Source: Actinomyces viscosus (GTDB taxonomy: Bacteria; Bacteroidota; Bacteroidia; Flavobacteriales_D; Crocinitomicaceae). Taken from it: a DNA stretch of 14,220 bases. Of the stretch, positions 6,954 through 13,844 are shown piece after piece (the stretch's first letter is position 1; the number at the start of each line of letters is the position of its first letter). A model generated the notes under the pieces. That model was not told the DNA's origin, ran no database searches, and saw only the letters and a list, made by a program, of their open reading frames with translations. The position numbers and the translations under genes were made by a program. The stretch lies in NCBI GenBank assembly GCA_943326975.2, contig CALPVI020000017.1, positions 1 through 14,220 on the forward strand, given 5' to 3'.

Positions 6954-8291
6954 ATGGAAAAGATCATTAAAAATAAAAAAGAATTGAAAGCGTTGGATTT
7001 AATCTATCGCTATGACAAGGAAAGTAAAATCAAATATTGGTTTATAGGAATTATTTTATTCTTAATTATCATTCTCTTTCTTCCTTGGACACAAAATATT
7101 GGAACAAAAGGATCAATTACTACTCTTCATCAAGAACATCGTCCACAAGAAATTCATTCCCCAATACCCGGGAAAATTATGAAATGGTATGTAAAAGAAG
7201 GTGATTATGTTAAAGCAGGAGATACGATTTTAAAATTAACTGAGATTAAATCAGATTATCTTGATCCCAATCTAGTTAGCAGAACACAACAGCAAGTTGA
7301 CGCTAAAAAAGGGACTTTAGAATTTTACAAAAGCAAAATAATAACAACTGACAAACAAATTGTTGCAATTGAACGTGCAGGAAAACTTAAAATTGAACAA
7401 CTTAAAAATAAATTAGGACAATTAAACAGTAAATTACTAGCTGAAAAAGCTGAATTTGAAGCAATAAGCAATGAATGTAACATTGCAAAAGATCAATTTG
7501 AACGTCAAGAAAAAATGTTCGAACAAGGATTGGTTTCTCAAACGCAATTACAACAACGTATCGTTTCCTACCAAAATGTGTTGGCAAAAAAGACAATGAT
7601 TGAAAATAAAATTGCGCAAACGAAACAAGAAATATTAAACATAAAAATCGAACAAAACAGCGTTGACCAAGAATATACAGAGAAAGTAAACAAAGCTGAA
7701 GGTGATAAACTTCAAAGTCTTGGAGTTATTTCGACAGGTGAAGGTGAAATTGCAAAATTAGAAAATCAAGTTACAAATTATACGATTCGTAATGGCATGT
7801 ATTACATTCTTGCCCCTCAAGATGGGCAAATCGTTCAAGCTAAAAAAACAGGTATTGGCGAAATTCTAAAAGATGGAGAACGAATCGTAGGTATTGTTCC
7901 AACAAGAGTAGATTATGCGGTTGAAATGTATGTTAGACCAGTTGATTTACCTTTGGTTCATAAAGGTCAAAAAGTTCGTTTTACATTTGATGGTTTCCCT
8001 GCTATTGTCTTCAGTGGTTGGCCTAACAATAGTTACGGAACATTTGGAGGTAAAATTATTGCCTACGAAAACACGATTAGTCCAAATGGTTTATTTAGAG
8101 TTCTTGTAGAGGAAGATTCAACAGATCGTAAATGGCCTAAACAATTAAAATTAGGAAGTGGATCTCAAGGAATTATTTTATTACACGATGTTCCAATCTG
8201 GTATGAATTATGGCGAAACATAAATGCTTTTCCGCCTGATTATTATGAAATAGAAAAGAGTTCTAAAAAGGACAAAGAAAAAAAGAAATAA
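6954..8291 (+). CDS. HlyD-family membrane fusion protein
   Basis: This 445-residue periplasmic adaptor links the inner-membrane ABC transporter to the TolC-like channel. A short basic cytoplasmic N terminus is followed by one membrane anchor (about 28-44, ending FLPW). Then come the first lipoyl/barrel-sandwich half (about 65-96, HSPIPGKIMKWYVKEGDYVK), a long Lys/Glu/Gln-rich coiled-coil hairpin (about 108-278) and the second lipoyl half (about 283-313, YYILAPQDGQIVQAKKTGIG). A beta-barrel/membrane-proximal region (about 320-410) and a lysine-rich tail complete it. The hairpin is long, as in adaptors that reach TolC. It starts 3 bases after the ABC gene stop. A GTG two codons' distance earlier (6951) is also possible, but ATG at 6954 is the ordinary choice. 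It is co-transcribed with both neighbours. Confidence 0.92.
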   Translation: MEKIIKNKKELKALDLIYRYDKESKIKYWFIGIILFLIIILFLPWTQNIGTKGSITTLHQEHRPQEIHSPIPGKIMKWYVKEGDYVKAGDTILKLTEIKSDYLDPNLVSRTQQQVDAKKGTLEFYKSKIITTDKQIVAIERAGKLKIEQLKNKLGQLNSKLLAEKAEFEAISNECNIAKDQFERQEKMFEQGLVSQTQLQQRIVSYQNVLAKKTMIENKIAQTKQEILNIKIEQNSVDQEYTEKVNKAEGDKLQSLGVISTGEGEIAKLENQVTNYTIRNGMYYILAPQDGQIVQAKKTGIGEILKDGERIVGIVPTRVDYAVEMYVRPVDLPLVHKGQKVRFTFDGFPAIVFSGWPNNSYGTFGGKIIAYENTISPNGLFRVLVEEDSTDRKWPKQLKLGSGSQGIILLHDVPIWYELWRNINAFPPDYYEIEKSSKKDKEKKK

Positions 8292-8315
8292 TTGAACGCA
8301 TATAATCCGAATGAT

Positions 8316-9719
8316 ATGAAAAATCTACTTTACAGCGTAAGCATACTTTTCGTTTCGGCAATGAGTTTTTCTCAAAAGATCGAACAAACTTTAAATGCTG
8401 AACAAGTATTAGCTATTGTTCGTCAATATCATCCGATTGCAAAACAAGCTACGATTCAAATAAAGAAATCAGAAGCAGATATTATTATTTCAAAATCAGG
8501 CTTTGAACCTATTTTTAATAACTATTCGGCTAAAAAAACAGTTGATGGGAAAAACTATTATGATTACAATTCACCTGAAATAAAAATACCTACATGGTTC
8601 GGTATAGAATTATCAGGAGGAACGGAAAGACTTTCAGGAAATCAATACGACCCAAGCGAAACAATCGGTAAAACAAGTTACGTTGGAATTAGCATTCCTC
8701 TGGCTAAAAATCTATTATTCGATAAAAGAAGAGCAGCTTTAAAACAAGCAAAAGTATTTAATTCACTTGCAATCAATGATCAAAAAGCAATCCTGAATGA
8801 CTTGTTAATGGATGCAATGGAAAATTATTGGGCATGGGTAAAAGCTTATCAAACCTATGAAGTGATCAAACAAAATATGATCGTTAGTCAAAAACGTTTA
8901 GACCTTACAAAAAAATCATTTATAAACGGTGAACGTCCAGCAATTGATACAGTTGAAGCTTTAACTCAATTACAAAGCAATGAATATGAACTCAATAAAT
9001 ATTGGTTAGAATTTCAAAACGCTGGTTTAAGCTTATCTGCATTTCTTTGGACTGAAAATGATACGCCATTTAATCTGCCTGAAACTATAATTCCTAAATC
9101 AGGATGGCAAGATGAGAAAATGATGAGTCAGTATTCATTCAATTTGACGGAATTAGTTGAGAAAGCAAAAGCAAGTCATCCACAATTGTTAATGTACGAC
9201 TTCAAATTAAATTCGTTGGCCATCGAAAAGCGATTGAAAAAACAGGAATTACTGCCAAAGATTGATTTGAGATATAACCAACTAGGAAAAGGATATGATT
9301 TGTATCAAACAGCCACCACTCCCCTTTTGATGAATAACTTTCAATACGGAATTAAAATGGAAGTTCCTTTGGCTTTATTTCAAGGCAGAGGAGAATTCAA
9401 AAAAGTGAATCTAAAAATTCAAGAAACACAATTAGATCAAAATCAAAAACGCTTGCAAATTGAACTGAAAGTAAAAAGCTATTTCAACGAATTGGAAAAC
9501 TTAAAGAAACAAATTGAATTGCAAACAAAAAACTATGCAAATTATGAGCAATTAGTAAATGCGGAAGAAATTCGCTTTGCAAATGGCGAAAGTTCTTTAT
9601 TCGTCATTAATAGTCGTCAAAACAAAGCTTTAGAAGCACTTGAAAAATTAATCGAAATCAAAACAAAATATTACAAAACAGTAGCTGCTTTGCAATGGAG
9701 TGCTGGGTTATTGAATTAG
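8316..9719 (+). CDS. TolC-family outer membrane efflux protein
   Basis: This 467-residue outer-membrane channel subunit completes the tripartite exporter. The N terminus is a Sec signal peptide, with basic MKNLLYS, a hydrophobic core, then SAMSFSQ. Cleavage is probable near residue 20, and no lipobox Cys is present. The mature protein shows the two-fold repeat of long amphipathic helices typical of OEP/TolC proteins. A first beta-hairpin region lies near 75-125 (WFGIELSGG, SYVGISIPLAKNL) and a second near 315-360 (YGIKMEVPLALFQGRGEF). The family motif 'P..FQGRGE' precedes the last helical hairpin. The ATG at 8316 is chosen because a TTG 24 bases earlier would add residues before an otherwise perfect signal peptide. 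It follows the HlyD gene by 24 bases and ends one base before the convergent gene. Confidence 0.92.
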   Translation: MKNLLYSVSILFVSAMSFSQKIEQTLNAEQVLAIVRQYHPIAKQATIQIKKSEADIIISKSGFEPIFNNYSAKKTVDGKNYYDYNSPEIKIPTWFGIELSGGTERLSGNQYDPSETIGKTSYVGISIPLAKNLLFDKRRAALKQAKVFNSLAINDQKAILNDLLMDAMENYWAWVKAYQTYEVIKQNMIVSQKRLDLTKKSFINGERPAIDTVEALTQLQSNEYELNKYWLEFQNAGLSLSAFLWTENDTPFNLPETIIPKSGWQDEKMMSQYSFNLTELVEKAKASHPQLLMYDFKLNSLAIEKRLKKQELLPKIDLRYNQLGKGYDLYQTATTPLLMNNFQYGIKMEVPLALFQGRGEFKKVNLKIQETQLDQNQKRLQIELKVKSYFNELENLKKQIELQTKNYANYEQLVNAEEIRFANGESSLFVINSRQNKALEALEKLIEIKTKYYKTVAALQWSAGLLN

Positions 9720-9720
9720 A

Positions 9721-10734
9721 CTACTTCAAATGTTTCCTCAACGAAACCAAATGCAATTTCAATATACTCGCCATATTGTTGTATTTGAAATAACGCTGAT
9801 CATTGTGAAATTGAGCTAAATCCTTTTTCAATTGTTCGATTTTCTTTTTGGTCGAAAGTTCTTCCTTCATCATTGTATCGAACAAATCCTTTAAGACATA
9901 GCGAGAATGCTTTATTCTTCTTCCAATCCTAGAACGTTCTTCTATTTGGTATTGATTAATGGTTTGGGGATTCAACAATTCTGTTACTAATTTCACCAAC
10001 GGATTATTCTCTTTGTAAAATTGAGGTAAATATATTTTTCGATTACCTTCGTAACATTGCTGATCAAAATCGATTGCCCTGATTCGGTATTGAACATCAT
10101 CAAAATCATGTGTTATTTCTACCACATAATTATACGAGCGCATATCTCCTAAAAGTGTATAAAAACAGCGTTCATTGAACTTGATAAACTCTTTTGCTAA
10201 CCGAGTGTTATTTGTTTTAGGGTGAAATAATTCTGTTTTGATAAAATCATCTCCAGGAATACCCGAAATATGTTCCTCAATCAACGTGTTTTCATCAACA
10301 AAATAAGTAATGCGATTAGGCGAAAGAATATCTTCCATTTCTAATCCAAAAATTCTAGAAAGATCTGTTCGCTTCACATAGAAATAATCGTAATTATCAT
10401 TGAAATTATTGATGATTTTAATACGAAATGGATTCGAATTACCGAACAAACAAAAATCAATTCGATCGACACGTAAATGCTCAATTACAGAAACATCTCC
10501 TTCGGTTTTCAATAACGAATAAACGTAACATAAATCTTTATTAATCTGTTGAAATTCTTCTTGTGGATACATCACTGAAATCCACAAGGTATTTCCAACA
10601 GGAAAAGAATCTGTATACTGCAATAATGAATCATAAGAAAGTGGTAACTTCTCTACCCTTCCATATTTCATCAAATAGCGATTGACATTCTCTGTAATCG
10701 GATAACACTTTTTCTTATGTGAGATGTTGTTCAT
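9721..10734 (-). CDS. Uncharacterised protein with aminoglycoside-phosphotransferase-like catalytic loop
   Basis: I do not recognise this 337-residue soluble protein from family memory. It has no signal peptide or membrane segment. A possible kinase-like fold is suggested by LGDMRSYNYVVEI (195-207), where Asp197 and Asn202 sit exactly five apart as in the HGDxxxxN loop of APH/choline-kinase proteins. IRAIDFDQQ (218-226) follows 20 residues later, as the metal-binding IDFD strand would. Upstream, FYVKRTDL (118-125) could hold the ATP-binding Lys. The usual loop His is Leu195. The C-terminal ~75 residues are helical and basic (RSRIGRRIKHSRY, STKKKIEQLKKD). It is convergent with the exporter operon, with one base between the stops, and divergent from mbfA. 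No -7 box was found for it. The gene is real; the kinase reading is inference. Confidence 0.75.
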   Translation of the reverse strand: MNNISHKKKCYPITENVNRYLMKYGRVEKLPLSYDSLLQYTDSFPVGNTLWISVMYPQEEFQQINKDLCYVYSLLKTEGDVSVIEHLRVDRIDFCLFGNSNPFRIKIINNFNDNYDYFYVKRTDLSRIFGLEMEDILSPNRITYFVDENTLIEEHISGIPGDDFIKTELFHPKTNNTRLAKEFIKFNERCFYTLLGDMRSYNYVVEITHDFDDVQYRIRAIDFDQQCYEGNRKIYLPQFYKENNPLVKLVTELLNPQTINQYQIEERSRIGRRIKHSRYVLKDLFDTMMKEELSTKKKIEQLKKDLAQFHNDQRYFKYNNMASILKLHLVSLRKHLK

Positions 10735-10902
10735 AGGCTAAAAATAATATTCATTGGGCAATTAACAATTAAATATTCGATTTTTATTAAAAGGAAAATA
10801 AAGTCAACTTTGAGTTCATAATTTTCACTTTTAAATGATTAAAAATAAACATAGATTTAATAATTCATTCTATTAATTATAACTAAATTTAAATAAAAAA
10901 CC
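10735..10902. other. 168-base divergent intergenic region, no firm signal
   Basis: This gap separates the kinase-like gene and mbfA and should hold both promoters. The only near-match to a -7 box is CAACTTTG at 10805-10812 (+ strand, first base wrong, no clear -33 element), which would give a leader of about 85 bases for mbfA. No Fur-like, MntR-like or riboswitch-like structure was recognised by eye. Confidence 0.4.
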
Positions 10903-12003
10903 ATGATTAGTTTAAAGAGCATTCAAACTGAAGTTGATGCAAGTTATTTATACAAAGTTCTTTCTGAAAATGAAGAAGATGAAAATGTAGCAAATATATT
11001 TCTTCAAATGAGTGAAATCGAAGAGAGTCATGCGATTGCTTTTTTGAGAAAAAACAATTTAGATATTTCTCATTTACCAAATCCATCAAAAAGAGCCAAA
11101 ATCTTACATCGGGTTGGTCGAATTTTAGGATATGACTATATACTAGGTGTTTTATTAGATACTGAGAAAAGTCTATCTAATTCTATATTAACTTCTCGGA
11201 AAAAAAACAGTTCAGCAAATTCGATTTCAGATACAGCTCACGTTACGATTTTAAAAAATATCCTTAATAACAATACAAACATTTCAGGTTCTAATTTAGC
11301 TCGATTTGAAAAAAGACATCGTTCAGTTGGAGGAAATGCATTAAGAGCCGCAGTTCTAGGTGGAAACGATGGCTTAGTTTCTAATTTCAGTTTAATCATG
11401 GGAATTGCTGGAGCAAGTAGCGGTCAAAAAGAAGTGTTATTAGCTGGTTTAGCTGGACTTTTAGCTGGTGCATTATCGATGGCATTAGGTGAATGGATTT
11501 CTGTGAAAAGTTCTTTGGAATTATACGAAAATCAAATGGAATTGGAAATGGAAGAATTAGAAACCAATCCTGAAGGAGAAGAAAAAGAACTCGCATTAAT
11601 TTATATCTCTAAAGGAATAGCTGAAGACCAAGCTAGAAAACTAGCAAAAGAAATTATTGGAAATAAAGAAATGGCGCATGAAATCTTGATCAAAGAAGAA
11701 TTGGGAATCAATAAAGAAGATTTACAAGGTTCAGCCATGGAAGCAGCCATTACATCATTTATCTTGTTTGGAATAGGAGCCGTAATTCCGTTAGTACCAT
11801 TCTTCTTTATGGGTGGAACTGAAGCTATCATTATCAGTACTATACTGAGTGCGCTTGGACTATTCTTCATAGGAGCTTCCATCACTTTATTTACAGGAAA
11901 AAGTGTTTGGTTTTCAGGTATGCGTCAAGTCATTTTTGGATTAATAGCAGCAGCCATCACATTTGGAATTGGACATTTGATTGGGGTTTCTGTGATGGGG
12001 TAA
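10903..12003 (+). CDS. Membrane-bound ferritin-like/VIT1 iron transporter (MbfA-like)
   Basis: This 366-residue protein fuses a ferritin-like domain to a VIT1/CCC1 membrane domain, the architecture of rhizobial MbfA, which exports iron and protects against iron and peroxide stress. In the ferritin-like part (1 to ~135) candidate di-iron ligands are Glu10, Glu40 and His43 (EESH), Glu88, and Asp110/His113. Asp110 stands where Glu is usual in the second ExxH pair. The VIT1 part begins with RHRSVGGNALRAAVLGGNDGLVSN (about 138-161, carrying the hallmark GGNDGLVS) and has about five membrane helices: ~150-170, 176-198, 281-302, 308-330 and 340-363. A cytoplasmic Glu-rich segment (about 205-275, QMELEMEELE) lies between helices 2 and 3, as in the metal-binding loop of VIT1. 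Transport of Fe2+ or Mn2+ is expected; direction and metal are inferred. ATG at 10903 is the first plausible start. Confidence 0.88.
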   Translation: MISLKSIQTEVDASYLYKVLSENEEDENVANIFLQMSEIEESHAIAFLRKNNLDISHLPNPSKRAKILHRVGRILGYDYILGVLLDTEKSLSNSILTSRKKNSSANSISDTAHVTILKNILNNNTNISGSNLARFEKRHRSVGGNALRAAVLGGNDGLVSNFSLIMGIAGASSGQKEVLLAGLAGLLAGALSMALGEWISVKSSLELYENQMELEMEELETNPEGEEKELALIYISKGIAEDQARKLAKEIIGNKEMAHEILIKEELGINKEDLQGSAMEAAITSFILFGIGAVIPLVPFFFMGGTEAIIISTILSALGLFFIGASITLFTGKSVWFSGMRQVIFGLIAAAITFGIGHLIGVSVMG

Positions 12004-12111
12004 AGATTTTGAATTACATGATATTAAATTAACATAAAAAATAACCTTTTATGCTCTAATATGCCTTATATGATTCATTTTTTTTAACTTCATATCCTTA
12101 AAACAAAACAG

Positions 12112-13131
12112 ATGATTGATTTCAGAAGCGATACCGTTACCGTTCCATCTTCAGAGATGAAAGAATTCATGTTTAACGCTAAAGTTGGAGATGATGTTTT
12201 TGGTGAAGATCCAACAATTAATGAATTACAAAAATTTACAGCAGACTATTTTGGAAAAGAAGATGCTTTATTTTGTAGCTCGGGAACGCAAACGAATCAA
12301 ATCGCAATCAATGTTCACGTTCGACCTGGTGGAGAAGTGATTTGCCATGAAGAAAGTCACATTTACAAATATGAAGGTGGAGGAATTGCTAAAAATTCGG
12401 GCGCTTCGGTAAGATTATTGCCAGGAGACCGCGGTCGTTTAAATGCAGAAACAATTTCAAAATGGATCAATCCAGATGATATTCATTTTCCGGTAACTGA
12501 ATTAGTAAGTTTAGAAGATACAGCCAATCGTGGTGGTGGAGCAGTTTACGATTTTGAAGAAATAAAGAAAATTGCTGCCTTATGTAAATCACATCATTTA
12601 CCCTTGCATTTGGACGGCGCGCGACTTATGAATGCTTTAGCTGTGAATGGAATATCGGCAAAAGAATATGCTAACCAATTTGATTCGATTTCACTTTGTT
12701 TATCAAAAGGTTTAGGCGCTCCAGTTGGTTCATTATTGTTAGGGACAAAAGATTTTATAAAAAAAGCAAGACGTGTTCGAAAAGTATTAGGAGGAGGAAT
12801 GCGCCAAGCTGGTTTCATAGCTGCTGGTGGACTTTATGCATTAAAGAATAATGTCAATCGATTAATTGAAGATCACGAAAACGCCAAACAAATTGAATCT
12901 ACTTTAAATGAATTGAATTGGGTAAAAGAAGTTTTAGCTGTGGAAACCAATATTGTTGTATTAATTATACATAACGCATCTAAAAGAGATGTCATCTTAG
13001 CTGAATTGAAATCGAAAAATGTTTTAGCTATGGCTTTTGGAGAAGGTTCAATTCGCTTTGTCACTCATTTAAATCTTACAAAAGAAGATATTTATATAAC
13101 GTGTGAAATTTTAAAAAAGATTAACGTTTAA
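12112..13131 (+). CDS. ltaE: Low-specificity L-threonine aldolase
   Basis: This is a PLP-dependent fold-type I enzyme that splits L-threonine or L-allo-threonine to glycine and acetaldehyde, supplying glycine in the cytoplasm. At 339 residues it has the usual length. Family marks are the N-terminal IDFRSDTVTVP (2-12), GDDVFGEDPT (26-35), His83 in HEESHIY (stacks on the cofactor), and Asp168 and Arg171 in HLDGARL. The PLP-binding Lys199 lies in LCLSKGLGAPVGS, and GGGMRQAG (227-234) carries Arg231. All expected catalytic residues are present. It stands alone, with a 108-base upstream gap and a 60-base gap to the toxin-antitoxin operon. No clear TAnnTTTG box was found upstream. 'Low specificity' is the family norm; stereospecificity cannot be read from sequence. 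Confidence 0.94.
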   Translation: MIDFRSDTVTVPSSEMKEFMFNAKVGDDVFGEDPTINELQKFTADYFGKEDALFCSSGTQTNQIAINVHVRPGGEVICHEESHIYKYEGGGIAKNSGASVRLLPGDRGRLNAETISKWINPDDIHFPVTELVSLEDTANRGGGAVYDFEEIKKIAALCKSHHLPLHLDGARLMNALAVNGISAKEYANQFDSISLCLSKGLGAPVGSLLLGTKDFIKKARRVRKVLGGGMRQAGFIAAGGLYALKNNVNRLIEDHENAKQIESTLNELNWVKEVLAVETNIVVLIIHNASKRDVILAELKSKNVLAMAFGEGSIRFVTHLNLTKEDIYITCEILKKINV

Positions 13132-13144
13132 ATTAATTACATAT

Positions 13145-13175
13145 TTTGAAATAAATTATCTTATACGTACATTTG
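13145..13175 (+). promoter_or_regulatory. Toxin-antitoxin operon promoter, near-ideal Bacteroidota type
   Basis: TTTG (13145-13148), a 19-base spacer and TACATTTG (13168-13175) fit the Bacteroidota TTTG-N19-TAnnTTTG layout. Transcription should start near 13181, leaving about 11 bases before the antitoxin ATG. This is the best promoter in the window. Confidence 0.75.
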
Positions 13176-13193
13176 AATAAATAATACGTACAT
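13163..13193 (+). promoter_or_regulatory. Tandem 10-bp repeat, candidate antitoxin operator
   Basis: ATACGTACAT occurs at 13163-13172 and again at 13184-13193, start to start 21 bases, about two DNA turns, so both copies face the same side. Each contains the palindrome TACGTA. The first copy overlaps the -7 box and the second spans the transcription start region and enters the ATG. Paired short palindromes like this suit cooperative binding by ribbon-helix-helix antitoxin dimers; autoregulation is inferred. Confidence 0.6.
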
Positions 13194-13437
13194 GAATACA
13201 AAGTTGACTTTATCTGTTGAAAAATCTATCATTGATAGTGCAAAGATGTATGCAAAAAAAACAGGGAAAAGTTTATCTGAAATAATTCAAAATTATTTAG
13301 AAAAATTAACTCTTGACGAAGAAGTTGATAATAATTTATCTTCAAAACTAAGTAAAATTGCTGGTTCAGTTGAATTACCAAAAGATTTCAATGAAAAAGA
13401 AGAACTAAGAAAATACATGGAGAATAAACATTTATGA
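13192..13437 (+). CDS. Type II antitoxin, ribbon-helix-helix-like (DUF6364-type)
   Basis: This 81-residue small protein precedes and overlaps the PIN toxin gene. Residues 1-40 fit a ribbon-helix-helix DNA-binding fold: a short strand (MNTKLTLSVEKS), helix A (IIDSAKMYAKKTG), the turn KSLSE, then helix B (IIQNYLEKLTL). The C-terminal half (about 45-81) is charged, low in hydrophobic core and contains ELPKDFNEKEELRKYM, as expected of a flexible segment that wraps the toxin and blocks its active site. The N-terminal pattern resembles the DUF6364 antitoxin family, recalled without a search. It is the first gene of its operon and probably represses its own promoter through the repeats at 13163-13193. 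Its TGA overlaps the toxin ATG. Confidence 0.82.
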   Translation: MNTKLTLSVEKSIIDSAKMYAKKTGKSLSEIIQNYLEKLTLDEEVDNNLSSKLSKIAGSVELPKDFNEKEELRKYMENKHL

Positions 13438-13844
13438 AACATATTTTTTTAGACACAAATATTATTATTGATTTAATTTCTAATAGAGAACCTTTTGGAA
13501 AAAGTGCAATACAAATTTTCCAAGGCGCAGAATCAAAAAAATATAAATTGTATGCTTCTAGCCATTCAATTGCAACAACACATTATTTACTAAAGAAATT
13601 TGTAGAAGAAAAAAAACTACGCAAGATTCTGTCAGAATTATTAAACTTTATAAATATCATCTCAATCGACGATGTAATTATTAAAAAAAGTTTAAAGTCA
13701 GCGCATAAAGATTTTGAGGATGCAATCCAAATGAATTGTGCTTATTCTAATCCAAAAATAGAGTGTATTTTAACACGAAATATTAAAGATTTTAAACTTT
13801 GTGAAATTGATGTATATACATCTGAAGAATTTCTAAATTTATGA
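13434..13844 (+). CDS. PIN-domain toxin (VapC-like, PIN_3 type)
   Basis: This 136-residue predicted Mg2+-dependent ribonuclease toxin should be held inactive by the antitoxin encoded just upstream (ATGA overlap, 13434-13437). PIN features are Asp7 in FLDTNIIIDL, the ISNREPF motif common in PIN_3 proteins, Asp93/Asp96 in HKDFEDAIQ, and ILTRNIKDF with Asp119. The second acidic position of classical VapC (Glu near residue 45-50) is not seen here, where the helix reads SHSIATTHYLL. I recall that as a trait of the PIN_3 subfamily. It has full length with no frameshift, so it is probably active. RNA target unknown. Its stop overlaps the following lipoprotein start, suggesting one three-gene transcript. 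Confidence 0.85.
   Translation: MKHIFLDTNIIIDLISNREPFGKSAIQIFQGAESKKYKLYASSHSIATTHYLLKKFVEEKKLRKILSELLNFINIISIDDVIIKKSLKSAHKDFEDAIQMNCAYSNPKIECILTRNIKDFKLCEIDVYTSEEFLNL

Noticed and set aside
7915..8109. 64-codon open frame on the + strand inside the HlyD gene
   Set aside because: It is out of frame with conserved adaptor sequence and has no independent support.
8292..8315. TTG start adding eight residues to the TolC-like protein
   Set aside because: The polar extension would precede a complete signal peptide that begins at ATG 8316.
11601..11885. 94-codon open frame on the minus strand inside the ferritin/VIT1 gene
   Set aside because: It is wholly antisense to a well-supported gene, has no promoter or family features, and reflects the codon pattern of the real gene. 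The same holds for the other antisense frames, e.g. 1398-1652, 3087-3296, 12594-12818.
12004..12111. Glycine riboswitch or other structured leader before the threonine aldolase gene
   Set aside because: The 108-base gap is AT-rich with no conserved riboswitch core or stable GC stems visible.
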